From assembly GCA_944380675.1 (NCBI GenBank), contig CALWIH010000016.1, positions 1 to 33,334 of the forward strand: 33,334 bases of DNA, in the 5' to 3' direction. Position 1 is the first letter of the stretch. Every line of letters begins with the position of its first letter. This stretch comes from an uncultured Clostridia bacterium (GTDB lineage Bacteria > Bacillota > Clostridia > Oscillospirales > Acutalibacteraceae). The notes beneath the pieces were generated by a model that had not been told where the DNA came from, did no database searches, and saw only the letters and a list, made by a program, of their open reading frames with translations. Positions 23,057 to 30,836 of the stretch are shown here, one piece after another. The position numbers and the translations under genes are program-made.

Positions 23057-24460
23057 TTACGCCAGCTCGCCCGTCAGAATCCAGTTGCGGGCGGCGGTCA
23101 CGCGCACGTCGGCGAAGCTGCCGATAAGGCTTTTCGGGCCGGAGAAATCGACGATGACGTTGCCGTCCGTGCGGCCGGAGAGCATTCCCTCCCCCTTCCC
23201 CTCTTCCTCGACGAGGACGCGCTGCACCGTGCCGACAGCCGACTGGCAGCGCCGCGCGGCAATCTCCTCCTGGACGGCGCAAAGCTCCTGAAACCAGCGG
23301 GTCTTCTCGGCGGCGGGGATGGGGTCGTCCATGGAGGCGGCTCTCGTCCCCTTTCTCGGGGAGTAGATAAAGGTAAACAGCGAGGTAAATTCCACCTCGC
23401 GGATGAGGGACACGGTGTCGAGGAATTCCTCGTACGTCTCGCCCGGGAAGCCGACGATGACGTCGGACGTCAGGGAGAGATCCGGAATCTTCTCCTTCGC
23501 GTAGCGGATGAGGCCGAGATATTTCGCCCGGTCGTAATGGCGGTTCATCTCAAACAGCACCCTGTCGTTTCCCGACTGGAAGGGCAGGTGCAGGTGATGA
23601 CTGATGTGCTTCCCCTGCGCGATGGTGTCGATGAGCTCCTGCGTCGCGTCCTTCGGATGGCTCGTCATGAAGCGGATGCGGTAGTCGCCCGGAATCCGGT
23701 CGAGACGGCGCAGCAGCTCCGCGAAGGAGACGGGATGCTCGAGCGTCTTGCCGTAGGAGTTGACGTTCTGACCGAGCAGGGTGATGTCCTTATAGCCCGC
23801 TTTGACGAGGGCGGCGAATTCCGCCTCAATTGCCTCGGGGGAGCGGCTTCTCTCGCGGCCGCGCACATACGGCACGATGCAGTAGGAGCAGAAGTTGTTG
23901 CAGCCGTACATGACGGTGACCCACGCCTTGACGGAGCCGTCGCGGTGAATGGGCAGGCCCTCGTGGATGACGCGATCCTCGCTCTCGTCGCCGCGCGAAA
24001 AGACGCGCCGGCCGCCCGTGAGCGTCTCGAGCAGAAGCTCCGGGAAACGGTGGATGACGTGCGTACCGAAGACGAGGCTCACATACGGGAAGCTTTTGCG
24101 GATGCGCTCGGCGACGTGCTCCTGCTCCATCATACAGCCGCACAGAGCGATGACAACGGACGGATGGCGGCGCTTGATGTTCTTGAGCGCGCCGACGTTG
24201 CCGAAGACGCGATCCTCCGCGTGCTCGCGGACGGCGCAGGTGTTGAAGAGGATGAAGTCGGCCTCCTCCGGCTCTTCGGTGAAGCCGAAGCCCATCCGCT
24301 CGAGAAAGCCCTTGATTTTTTCGCCGTCCGCCACGTTCTGCTGGCAGCCGTAGGAGTGAACAAAGGCCATGGGGCGCTCCCCTCTGGCGCGGATTTTCAT
24401 GATCTGCGCGACGTCGTTCACGGCGGCGCAGTCGAACTCGAGCTGCGTATTTTCCTGCAA
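23057..24460 (-). CDS. miaB: tRNA-2-methylthio-N6-dimethylallyladenosine synthase
   Basis: A 467-residue radical SAM methylthiotransferase completing the ms2i6A37 modification begun by MiaA. The N-terminal UPF0004 domain holds the auxiliary cluster cysteines Cys39 (SYGCQQN), Cys75 (FNTCAVRE) and Cys109 (CGCMMEQ). The radical SAM cluster is Cys187, Cys191 and Cys194 (GCNNFCSYC). A C-terminal TRAM domain begins near residue 400. The start is the TTG at 24460, preceded by AGGAGG at good spacing; the first ~28 residues are a non-conserved lead-in. It is the first gene of the 19-kb minus-strand array and has its own promoter. Confidence 0.95.
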   Translation of the reverse strand: MQENTQLEFDCAAVNDVAQIMKIRARGERPMAFVHSYGCQQNVADGEKIKGFLERMGFGFTEEPEEADFILFNTCAVREHAEDRVFGNVGALKNIKRRHPSVVIALCGCMMEQEHVAERIRKSFPYVSLVFGTHVIHRFPELLLETLTGGRRVFSRGDESEDRVIHEGLPIHRDGSVKAWVTVMYGCNNFCSYCIVPYVRGRERSRSPEAIEAEFAALVKAGYKDITLLGQNVNSYGKTLEHPVSFAELLRRLDRIPGDYRIRFMTSHPKDATQELIDTIAQGKHISHHLHLPFQSGNDRVLFEMNRHYDRAKYLGLIRYAKEKIPDLSLTSDVIVGFPGETYEEFLDTVSLIREVEFTSLFTFIYSPRKGTRAASMDDPIPAAEKTRWFQELCAVQEEIAARRCQSAVGTVQRVLVEEEGKGEGMLSGRTDGNVIVDFSGPKSLIGSFADVRVTAARNWILTGELA

Positions 24461-24523
24461 AGAGCTTCCTCCTAAGCGAAAAAAGGGCTCCGGGGGCCGA
24501 AAGCCGCCCGGGCAATGTAGATT

Positions 24524-24552
24524 AGTATATCATATTCCCCCTTTTTCTTCAA
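24524..24552 (-). promoter_or_regulatory. Promoter of miaB and the following array
   Basis: On the minus strand TTGAAG (-35) and TATACT (-10) have a 17-base spacer. The -10 ends about 63 bases before the miaB start codon. Confidence 0.7.
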
Positions 24553-24769
24553 GAAAATACGCGGAAAAATTCTTTTTCCCGCGCCGTTTCGGGGCGGAAA
24601 AAAGCCGGCGGAACGGAGAGAAAAAATCCCGCACAAAATTTGCGGGTGCGCCTTTTTTGTTTTTTGCAAAATTGTCAAAACGTTCATGCATTTTCCGGTG
24701 ATTTATACTATAATAAAATCAGAAAGCGGAACCTGTGCGCCCTCCCGGCGCGCGGAAAGGAGGCGCTTT
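24553..24769. other. Divergent intergenic region between miaB and mgtC genes
   Basis: With the miaB promoter, this forms a 309-base gene-free stretch. It is A/T-rich with scattered inverted repeats, the clearest being CCCGCA/TGCGGG at 24629-24647. Read on the minus strand that hairpin is followed by six Ts, but no gene lies upstream of it on that strand. A TATAAT at 24709-24714 is a plausible -10 for the mgtC gene; no good -35 is visible. I see no tRNA, small ORF or riboswitch fold here. Confidence 0.4.
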
Positions 24770-25474
24770 ATGGCGGAATTTCTGGAAAGCGCGGCACGGT
24801 ATCTGCAGGAATTTCATACAGGCTCGGTCGTGTTCCGGCTTGTGCTCGCCATGGTTCTCGGCGGCATCCTCGGCATGGAACGCGGCAGGAAAAAGCGTCC
24901 GGCGGGCTTTCGCACCTATATGACGGTCTGCGTCGGCTCCGCCCTCGTGATGTGCACGAGCCAGTACATGGTCGGGGCGTTCGACACCGGAGACCCGGCG
25001 CGGCTCGGCGCGCAGGTGATCAGCGGCATCGGCTTTCTCGGCGCGGGCACCATCATCGTCACGGGGCGCAGCCAGGTCAAGGGGCTGACGACGGCGGCGT
25101 GCCTGTGGGCGTCGGCGTGCATCGGGCTGGCGGCCGGCATCGGCTTTTACGCGGGCGCGATCGTCTGCACGGCGCTCATTTACTTCGGGATGACGGTCAT
25201 GCACCGCATGGAGAGCAGCCTGCTCTCGAAGGCGCGCGTGATGGACTTCTTCGCGGAGTTCGCGGCGATGCAGGACGTCGGTCGGTTTATCCAAATGCTT
25301 CGGGAGCAGGGGATCACCGTCAGCGATCTGCAGATGAACAGGAAGAACCGCACGAAGGACGATCTCGTCGGCGTCGTCTTCACCGTCAAAATCAGCCGCC
25401 CCATCCCCCACGACAAGCTCATCGAGACGTTCTCCTCCTTCGACGGCCTCAAGTTCATTGAGGAAATCCAGTGA
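24770..25474 (+). CDS. MgtC/SapB family membrane protein
   Basis: A 234-residue protein with four to five N-terminal transmembrane helices (about 18-145). It has the MgtC signature block GGILGMERGRKKRPAGFRTY and then the Gly-rich GAQVISGIGFLGAGTI segment. The soluble C-terminal ~80 residues resemble the ACT-like tail seen in some members. MgtC proteins are linked to magnesium limitation and regulation of membrane ATPase or K+ transport; they are not proven Mg2+ transporters. The start at the ATG at 24770 is set by GGAAAGGAGG; a TTG-type start at 24686 would precede the -10. The gene is monocistronic and followed by a terminator. No M-box leader is apparent. Confidence 0.88.
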   Translation: MAEFLESAARYLQEFHTGSVVFRLVLAMVLGGILGMERGRKKRPAGFRTYMTVCVGSALVMCTSQYMVGAFDTGDPARLGAQVISGIGFLGAGTIIVTGRSQVKGLTTAACLWASACIGLAAGIGFYAGAIVCTALIYFGMTVMHRMESSLLSKARVMDFFAEFAAMQDVGRFIQMLREQGITVSDLQMNRKNRTKDDLVGVVFTVKISRPIPHDKLIETFSSFDGLKFIEEIQ

Positions 25475-25515
25475 ACGCCGCGGGTCCGTTTTTCACGGTC
25501 CGCGGCGTGATTTTT
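25475..25515 (+). terminator. Intrinsic terminator after the mgtC-type gene
   Basis: ACGCCGCGG and CCGCGGCGT pair over 9 bp, with an additional inner CCGT/ACGG pairing, followed by GATTTTT. The stem starts within the stop codon's trailing base. Confidence 0.85.
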
Positions 25516-25544
25516 CAAATTCCGAAAATTTTTTCAAAATCCTA

Positions 25545-25573
25545 TTGACATCCCGGCACCATGATGCTATAAT
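25545..25573 (+). promoter_or_regulatory. tRNA-Leu promoter
   Basis: TTGACA (25545-25550), 17 bases, then TGCTATAAT: a full consensus with extended -10. It is placed about 40 bases before the mature tRNA. Confidence 0.92.
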
Positions 25574-25614
25574 TCAAAACGTCGCCAAACGAGGGCGGCG
25601 AAAAAATGAAAAAT

Positions 25615-25699
25615 GCGCGAGTGCTGGAATTGGCAGACAGGCACGTTTGAGGGGCGTGTGTTGCATGACGTACGGGTTCAAGTCCCGTCTCGCGCACCA
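25615..25699 (+). tRNA. tRNA-Leu (anticodon GAG)
   Basis: An 85-base class II tRNA including an encoded CCA. The acceptor stem GCGCGAG pairs fully with CTCGCGC. The D-arm contains TGGAATTGGCAGACA. The anticodon stem CACGT/GCGTG holds the 7-base loop TTGAGGG with GAG at the anticodon position. A long variable arm follows, and the T-arm has GGTTCAAGTCC. It decodes CUU and CUC. It has its own promoter and terminator and no integrase beside it. Confidence 0.97.
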
Positions 25700-25700
25700 A

Positions 25701-25732
25701 AAAACCGAATGCGGAACGCATTCGGTTTTTTT
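25701..25732 (+). terminator. Terminator of the tRNA-Leu transcript
   Basis: AAAACCGAATGCG and CGCATTCGGTTTT form a perfect 13-bp stem with a GAA loop, running into seven Ts. It starts just after the CCA. Confidence 0.92.
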
Positions 25733-25806
25733 CTGTCCGAATCTTTCCCGTGGGAAGGCTTCGGATTTTTTGTCTGCCCGAAACCGGGCCTGAGAGGAGG
25801 AACGCC

Positions 25807-26781
25807 ATGATTGAGCTCAAACACATACGGAAAAGCTTTCGGGTCGCCAAGCGGAACGCGGGCTTCTCGGAGGCCGTGAAGGCCCTGTTCCGCAGGGAGT
25901 ACGAGACCGTCGACGCGCTGCGGGACGTCTCGTTCACCATCCGGGACGGCGAGATGGTCGGCTACATCGGGCCGAACGGCGCGGGAAAGAGCAGCACCAT
26001 CAAGGTGATGAGCGGCGTCCTCACCCCGGACGGCGGCGAGTGCGTCATCAACGGGCGCGTGCCGTGGAAAGATCGCGTCGCCCATGTGCGGGAGATCGGC
26101 GTCGTCTTCGGGCAGCGCTCGCAGCTGTGGTGGGACGTGCCGGTGATCGACAGCTTTGAGCTGATCCGGGACATTTACAAGGTCGACGGCGCGTCCTACC
26201 GCAGGACGCTCTCGCGCCTCACGGAGCTGCTCGACCTCGGGGAAATCGTCAAAACGCCGGCGCGTCAGCTCTCCCTCGGACAGCGGATGCGGTGCGAGAT
26301 CGCGGCGTCGCTGCTGCACAATCCGAAAATTCTTTTCCTCGACGAGCCGACGATCGGCCTCGACGCCGTGTCGAAGCTCGCTGTGCGCGATTTCATCCGG
26401 GCGCTCAACCGGGAAAACGGGACGACGGTCATCCTCACGACGCACGATATGCAGGACGTCGAAGCACTCACGGAGCGCATCCTCCTCATCGGCCGCGGGC
26501 AGATTCTGCTCGACGGCTCGCTCGACGAGCTCAAGGCGCGCAGCTCGTCGCGGCGGACGCTGACCATCGCCTACGAGGGCGGCGTGCTCCCGCAGCTGCC
26601 CGGCGTAACCGTCGCGGAGGACAAGCCGGGGCGCGCCGTCCTCACGCTGGACGCCGCCGTCTGCCCCGTCTCCGAGGCAATTGCGCGGATCTCGTCCAGG
26701 GTGAACGTCAAGGACTTTTCCGCCGCCGGGGAGAGCGTCGACGAGCTCGTCGCCTCGCTCTACAGGGAGTTTTCGATATGA
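25807..26781 (+). CDS. ABC transporter ATP-binding subunit (ABC-2 export type)
   Basis: A 324-residue ATPase. Walker A GPNGAGKS is at 55-62, the Q-loop Gln at 103, the signature reads LSLGQR (155-160), Walker B ILFLDE is at 175-180, and the switch His is 213. LSLGQ in place of LSGGQ and the insert between the first strand and Walker A (residues 14-37) are typical of the subfamily that pairs with PF06182-type (DUF990) permeases. The C-terminal ~75 residues form an accessory domain. It energises export by the two following membrane subunits; its stop codon overlaps the next start (ATGA). AGGAGG precedes the ATG. The substrate is unknown; relatives are annotated as multidrug or viologen exporters. 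Confidence 0.92.
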   Translation: MIELKHIRKSFRVAKRNAGFSEAVKALFRREYETVDALRDVSFTIRDGEMVGYIGPNGAGKSSTIKVMSGVLTPDGGECVINGRVPWKDRVAHVREIGVVFGQRSQLWWDVPVIDSFELIRDIYKVDGASYRRTLSRLTELLDLGEIVKTPARQLSLGQRMRCEIAASLLHNPKILFLDEPTIGLDAVSKLAVRDFIRALNRENGTTVILTTHDMQDVEALTERILLIGRGQILLDGSLDELKARSSSRRTLTIAYEGGVLPQLPGVTVAEDKPGRAVLTLDAAVCPVSEAIARISSRVNVKDFSAAGESVDELVASLYREFSI

Positions 26782-27581
26782 GACAATATCTCTCGTTCTT
26801 CCGCATCCGCTTCACGGCGGGCCTGCAGTACCGCGCCGCGGCGTGGGCGGGCATCTCGACCCAGTTCGCGTGGGGCGGCATGACGCTGCTGCTGTACCGC
26901 GCCTTTTACGAGGCGAACGCCGCGGCGTTCCCGATGCCGTTCTCGTCGCTCGCGAGCTATATCTGGCTGCAGCAGGCGCTCCTCGCGCTGTTCATGTCGT
27001 GGTATTTTGACGACGAGATTCTCGGGAGCGTCGTCTCGGGAGGCGTGGTGTACGAGCTGTGCAGGCCGTGCGATCTGTACGCGATGTGGTTCGTCAAGAA
27101 CGTCGCCGTTCGCCTGTCGCGCGCGGTGCTGCGCTGCGCGCCGATTCTGGCCGTCGCCGCTTTCCTGCCGGCGCCGTACGGCGTATCGCTGCCCGCCGGG
27201 CCGGGGGCGGCGGCGCTCTTTGTCCCTGCGCTCCTGCTGGGGCTGCTCGTTATCGTCGCCTTTTCCATGCTCGTCTACCTTTCGGCGTTTTACACCGTCT
27301 CGCCGATGGGCGTGCGGATACTCGCGTCGTCCGCCGTGGAATTCCTCGCGGGCGGGCTCATCCCCATCCCTTTCTTCCCGGACGCCGTGCAGCCGCTGTT
27401 CAATGCCCTCCCCTTCGCGTCAATCCAGAACACGCCGTTTCTGATTTACACCGGTTATCTGCGGGGGCGGGAGGCGCTCGCAGCCGTCGCCGTCCAGCTG
27501 TTCTGGCTCCTGACGCTCGTCCTTGTCGGACGGGCGCTGATGCGCCGCGCGCTCAAAAAAGTCGTCGTACAGGGAGGGTAA
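26778..27581 (+). CDS. ABC-2 type permease subunit 1
   Basis: A 267-residue membrane protein with about six transmembrane helices. It opens with an amphipathic MRQYLSFFRIRFTAGLQYRAAAW segment typical of ABC-2 permeases. GGVVYELCRPCDLY in the first cytoplasmic/extracellular loop region and the late LAGGLIPIPFFPD motif are shared with PF06182-type permeases. The start overlaps the ATPase stop by 4 bases. It probably forms a heterodimer with the next gene product to make the exporter channel. Confidence 0.88.
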   Translation: MRQYLSFFRIRFTAGLQYRAAAWAGISTQFAWGGMTLLLYRAFYEANAAAFPMPFSSLASYIWLQQALLALFMSWYFDDEILGSVVSGGVVYELCRPCDLYAMWFVKNVAVRLSRAVLRCAPILAVAAFLPAPYGVSLPAGPGAAALFVPALLLGLLVIVAFSMLVYLSAFYTVSPMGVRILASSAVEFLAGGLIPIPFFPDAVQPLFNALPFASIQNTPFLIYTGYLRGREALAAVAVQLFWLLTLVLVGRALMRRALKKVVVQGG

Positions 27582-27585
27582 CGCG

Positions 27586-28362
27586 ATGAAGCTTTATTGG
27601 AAGCTCGTTCTCATGCAGCTCAAAAGTCAGATGCAATACAAGGCGTCGTTTTTTATGACGGCGGCGGGGCAGTTTATCGTCTCGTTCACGGCGTTTCTGA
27701 GCGTGCTTTTTCTGTTCTCGCGTTTTCACGAGGTGCAGGGCTTTTCCTATTCGGAGGTACTGATCTGCTACTCCGTCATCCTGACGGCCTTCTCGCTCAC
27801 GGAATGCTTCGTGCGCGGCTTCGACGTCTTCCCGCGTCTCATACGCGGCGGCGATCTCGACCGCATCCTCGTGCGGCCGCGCAGCGAGGTCTTTCAGGTG
27901 CTGACGTCGCACATCGAATTTTCGCGGCTCGGACGCCTGCTGCAGGCGCTCGCCGTGCTCGCCTACGCCATCCCGACGAGCGAGATCGTGTGGAGCGCCG
28001 AACGGGTCGCCGCCGTCTTTCTGATGCTTGCGGGCGGCGTGGCCGTCTTCTCGGCGCTGTTCATGCTCTACGCGGGACTGAGCTTCTTCACCATCGAGGG
28101 GCTCGAGTTCATGAACATCTTCACGGACGGCAGCCGCGAATTCGGGATGTACCCGCTCTCCGTCTACGGCGAGGGCGTGCTCAAATTTTACACCTACTGC
28201 ATCCCCATCGCGCTGTTTCAGTACTATCCGTTTCTCTATCTGGTAGGGCGGTCGGACGACGTGCGGCTCATTTTTCTGCCACTCCTCGGTTTTCTGTTCC
28301 TCCTCCCCTGCTACGCCTTTTTCCGCTTCGGCCTGAGACGGTATAAGTCCACAGGCTCCTGA
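27586..28362 (+). CDS. ABC-2 type permease subunit 2
   Basis: A 258-residue membrane protein with about six transmembrane helices. It shares the ABC-2 layout of the preceding subunit, including an equivalent motif (RGGDLDRILVRPRSE) in the loop after helix 2 or 3, and the DGSREFGMYPLSVY segment characteristic of PF06182-like permeases. It begins 4 bases after subunit 1 with a CAGGGAGGG ribosome binding site. Two different half-permeases plus one ATPase complete the exporter. Confidence 0.88.
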   Translation: MKLYWKLVLMQLKSQMQYKASFFMTAAGQFIVSFTAFLSVLFLFSRFHEVQGFSYSEVLICYSVILTAFSLTECFVRGFDVFPRLIRGGDLDRILVRPRSEVFQVLTSHIEFSRLGRLLQALAVLAYAIPTSEIVWSAERVAAVFLMLAGGVAVFSALFMLYAGLSFFTIEGLEFMNIFTDGSREFGMYPLSVYGEGVLKFYTYCIPIALFQYYPFLYLVGRSDDVRLIFLPLLGFLFLLPCYAFFRFGLRRYKSTGS

Positions 28363-28370
28363 AGAATGCG

Positions 28371-28401
28371 AAAGCCCGCCGGGCCGCCCGGCGGGCTTTT
28401 T
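28371..28401. terminator. Bidirectional terminator between the ABC operon and tspO
   Basis: AAAGCCCGCCGGG and CCCGGCGGGCTTT pair over 13 bp around a 3-base loop, with a T-run on the plus side. It lies directly between convergent genes; the minus-strand T-run is shorter. Confidence 0.88.
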
Positions 28402-28866
28402 CTATGGGTTAAGCTGCCAAATCATGAAGTTCAGATAGCCCGCGAAGGCGACCCAGAGGAGGTAGGGGATCTGCAGAAGACCGGCCAGCGGGCGGATGGT
28501 ATAAAAGACGGCGGTCATTGCGAGAATCACGAGCCAGAGAACCGCGAGCCAGAGCAGCGCGACGCCGTACGCCTGCGCGTTGAAGAAAATCAGGCTCCAG
28601 CAGAAATTCATCGCGAGCTGGACGATCCACAGCGCGAGTGCCTGACGCTCCTGCAGGCCGTCCTTCTCCCAGACGAGCGCCATCGAGATTCCCATGAGAA
28701 GGTAGAGGATCGTCCACACGATGGGAAACACGATACCGGGCGGCGTCAGCGCGGGTTTGTTGACCGCCTCGTACGACTGCATGGCGTCCTTCGTGAGCAA
28801 GGCGGACAAGCCTCCCACAGCAAGAGCGGCAGCCGGAAACAGGATAAAGCGGGTGATTTTTTTCAT
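28402..28866 (-). CDS. TspO/MBR (peripheral benzodiazepine receptor) family protein
   Basis: A 154-residue protein with five transmembrane helices. It contains the TspO hallmark residues KPALTPPGIVFPIVWTILY and the later NFCWSLIFFNAQ and LQIPYLLWVAFAGYLNF blocks. TspO proteins bind porphyrins and related tetrapyrroles and affect stress responses. The start at the ATG at 28866 is set by GGGAGGGAGG upstream. It is transcribed alone, convergent with the ABC exporter genes; no tetrapyrrole genes are near. Confidence 0.92.
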   Translation of the reverse strand: MKKITRFILFPAAALAVGGLSALLTKDAMQSYEAVNKPALTPPGIVFPIVWTILYLLMGISMALVWEKDGLQERQALALWIVQLAMNFCWSLIFFNAQAYGVALLWLAVLWLVILAMTAVFYTIRPLAGLLQIPYLLWVAFAGYLNFMIWQLNP

Positions 28867-28952
28867 ATTGCTTCCTCCCTCCCTCCCATTACTATTTCCC
28901 ATTTTTCTCTATCAGAACCGCGCAGGCAAAAAAATGTATTTGTTTGGAACAG

Positions 28953-28981
28953 TTGCATCCCGGCGGACGGCGTGATACAAT
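28953..28981 (+). promoter_or_regulatory. Promoter of the accessory run beginning with the P-loop kinase
   Basis: TTGCAT and TACAAT with a 17-base spacer. An inverted repeat TTCCCGC/GCGGGAA (29006-29012 and 29024-29030) lies in the leader, resembling the one in the DtxR-type gene's leader. Confidence 0.65.
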
Positions 28982-29079
28982 AGATAAGCACAAAATCCTC
29001 CTCAATTCCCGCTTTGCTTTTGTGCGGGAAAGGCAAAATCCGCCGGCAAACGCAGGCACGGGCACAAGGAGGCCGAAAC

Positions 29080-29592
29080 ATGATTCTGCTTCTGACTGGA
29101 ACGACGCACACGGGAAAGACCGCGCTCGCGCAGCGCCTTCTCGAGCGATACCGCTATCCCTATCTCTCTCTCGACCTGCTCAAGATGGGGCTCATCCGCA
29201 GCGGACAAACCGCTCTCACGCCCGAGGATGAGGACGAGCTGACAGACTATCTCTGGCCGATCGTGCGCGAGGAAATCAAGACGGCCATCGAGAACGGGCA
29301 GCATCTCATCGTGGAGGGCTGCTACATTCCGTTCGGCTGGGAGCGCGATTTCGAGGAGATGTATCTGCGCGAGATTCGCTATCTTTGCCTCGTGATGACG
29401 CGGCGGTATCTCGAGGAGCATTTCGACGATGTGCGGCGGCACGCAGGCATCATCGAAAACAGAGGAGACGACGAAGGATATTCCAAAGACTATCTGATTG
29501 CGGACAATGAACGGCGCCTCGCGATGTGCCGGAAGCACGGCTACCCCGTCTGCCTGATTGACGGCTCATACGAGGCGGACTGGAAGCTGTGA
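29080..29592 (+). CDS. Small P-loop kinase (adenylate-kinase-like)
   Basis: A 170-residue protein with Walker A GTTHTGKT at 7-14, a hydrophobic first strand (MILLLTG), and an Asp-Leu-Leu-Lys segment after strand 2 (LSLDLLKMGL) that resembles substrate-binding regions of nucleotide or 2-phosphoglycerate kinase-like proteins. The strand LIVEGCYIP may carry the Walker B-like acidic residue (Glu79), and arginines at 108-109 and 119-120 could form the lid. The substrate is not identifiable. ACAAGGAGG precedes the ATG; the longer frame from 29014 was rejected. It is followed after 14 bases by the flavin-binding gene. Confidence 0.75.
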   Translation: MILLLTGTTHTGKTALAQRLLERYRYPYLSLDLLKMGLIRSGQTALTPEDEDELTDYLWPIVREEIKTAIENGQHLIVEGCYIPFGWERDFEEMYLREIRYLCLVMTRRYLEEHFDDVRRHAGIIENRGDDEGYSKDYLIADNERRLAMCRKHGYPVCLIDGSYEADWKL

Positions 29593-29606
29593 AGGGAGGA
29601 TACGGA

Positions 29607-30026
29607 ATGGCACAATGGACGGACGAAGCCGAACACATCATGCGGGAGCGCTTCGGAAAAGACAGCCTGATTGCGCTCGCAACTGCAATTGCGGGAACTC
29701 CTTATGCAAGAACCGTAAATGCATTTTATGATCGCGGCGCGTTTTTTATTCTGACGGACGCACGTTCCAACAAAATACGGCAGCTGGCAGACAACCCATG
29801 CGCGGCAATCGCGGGAGACTGGTTCACAGGACACGCGAAAGCACAATGTCTCGGCGCGCTTGCAGCACCGGAAAACCGGGCTGTTTCTGAGAAAATGCGC
29901 GCTGTTTTCTCCTCATGGATTGACAACGGTCATTCCAATCCTGAGGATCCGAACACAGTGATTCTCCGCCTGGAGCTGACAGACGGCGTTCTTTTTTCAC
30001 ACGGAACCCGATACTCGTTTCCGTAA
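29607..30026 (+). CDS. Pyridoxamine 5'-phosphate oxidase-like FMN-binding protein
   Basis: A 139-residue protein with the split-barrel FMN-binding fold pattern: an opening strand DSLIALATA, then PYARTVNAFYDRGAFFILTDARSNKIRQLADNPCAAI. The second block is the usual small PNPOx-like signature of residues around the flavin phosphate. Members reduce or bind flavins and small substrates; the role here is unknown. The ATG at 29607 has GGGAGG before it and is preferred to the GTG at 29589. The gene is visibly less GC-rich than most of the window and may have arrived separately. Confidence 0.8.
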   Translation: MAQWTDEAEHIMRERFGKDSLIALATAIAGTPYARTVNAFYDRGAFFILTDARSNKIRQLADNPCAAIAGDWFTGHAKAQCLGALAAPENRAVSEKMRAVFSSWIDNGHSNPEDPNTVILRLELTDGVLFSHGTRYSFP

Positions 30027-30063
30027 CGCGGAACAATTCTAATTATGAGAGAGGGGGATTCTC

Positions 30064-30798
30064 ATGCTGCGGAGAAACAAAAAGGTGATCGTCTTTTTTC
30101 TCGTGCTGGCGGCATTTTTGCTGGTGCTCGCGCATTATTCCAACGATATGTCAAATGTCTGGGACTCCTCGGAATTCTTTGACGTCTACCAGCCGCTTTC
30201 CGATCAGAAATCGGTGGACGAGCTGGCTTTGGCCATGCGGGAGCACGGGATCAGCGGGATCACCGACGAGCGCGTCGAGGAGCTCAGGCAGCTTTCCGGC
30301 GCGATGCCGGAGGGGCTGGTATTCAGCCTCGCCGGGTCGCTCCTCTCCGACGCGGGCAGCGGCGAATACGACTACGAGACGGACACGTTTACTCCCTCCC
30401 GGAACGGCGTATACAGCTTCGATATGGAGATCTGGAACACGGAGAAAATGTACACCGATTTTCTCCGCGGCGTTTCCGCGCTCGGCGAGGGCGAGCTGGA
30501 CTTTACGAATATCGAGGAGGATCTCAGCGGAGTCGACTGGGACAACGGCACGGGAACGCGGAAGGTGCGCTTTGACTGGAACGGGACGAGCTACACCCTC
30601 GAGGCGGAGCATCAGGGCGACTGGTTCGACGCGTCCGTCGCGAACGACCTGGCGGTGATTGTCGCCTCGCAGGGCGGCGAAAAGCGTCTGTACTTTGCGA
30701 GCGACGGGTTTCAGAGCTGCTATGTCTTCTTCCGCGACAAGGAGTGGGCGAGCTCGTTCCAGGAGGCCACAGGTCTCGCGCTCTATGAAAGCTTCTGA
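30064..30798 (+). CDS. Membrane-anchored protein of unknown function
   Basis: I do not recognise this 244-residue protein. It has a basic N-terminus (MLRRNKK) and one transmembrane helix (about 8-24), and no lipobox Cys, so it is probably an anchored extracytoplasmic protein. The rest is acidic and mixes helical (SVDELALAMREHGISG) and strand-rich parts; the C-terminal half (KVRFDWNGTSYTLEAEHQGDWFD and later) looks like a compact beta-rich domain. An AGAGAGGGGG ribosome binding site precedes the ATG. It lies between the PNPOx-like gene and the FMN reductase gene in the same direction, with gaps of 37 and 38 bases. No catalytic motif is visible. Confidence 0.7.
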   Translation: MLRRNKKVIVFFLVLAAFLLVLAHYSNDMSNVWDSSEFFDVYQPLSDQKSVDELALAMREHGISGITDERVEELRQLSGAMPEGLVFSLAGSLLSDAGSGEYDYETDTFTPSRNGVYSFDMEIWNTEKMYTDFLRGVSALGEGELDFTNIEEDLSGVDWDNGTGTRKVRFDWNGTSYTLEAEHQGDWFDASVANDLAVIVASQGGEKRLYFASDGFQSCYVFFRDKEWASSFQEATGLALYESF

Positions 30799-30836
30799 GA
30801 AAATAGGGCTGATGAAAACGAAAGGGAAGGATTTGC

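Noticed and set aside
24629-24647. CCCGCA/TGCGGG hairpin with a T-run on the minus strand
   Set aside because: No gene upstream on that strand could be terminated here, and on the plus strand the T-run begins too far from the stem. Not called as a terminator.
25615-25806. tRNA-Leu as an integration site of a genomic island carrying the ABC exporter
   Set aside because: No integrase, no repeated 3' tRNA end in the window, and the tRNA is followed at once by its own terminator.
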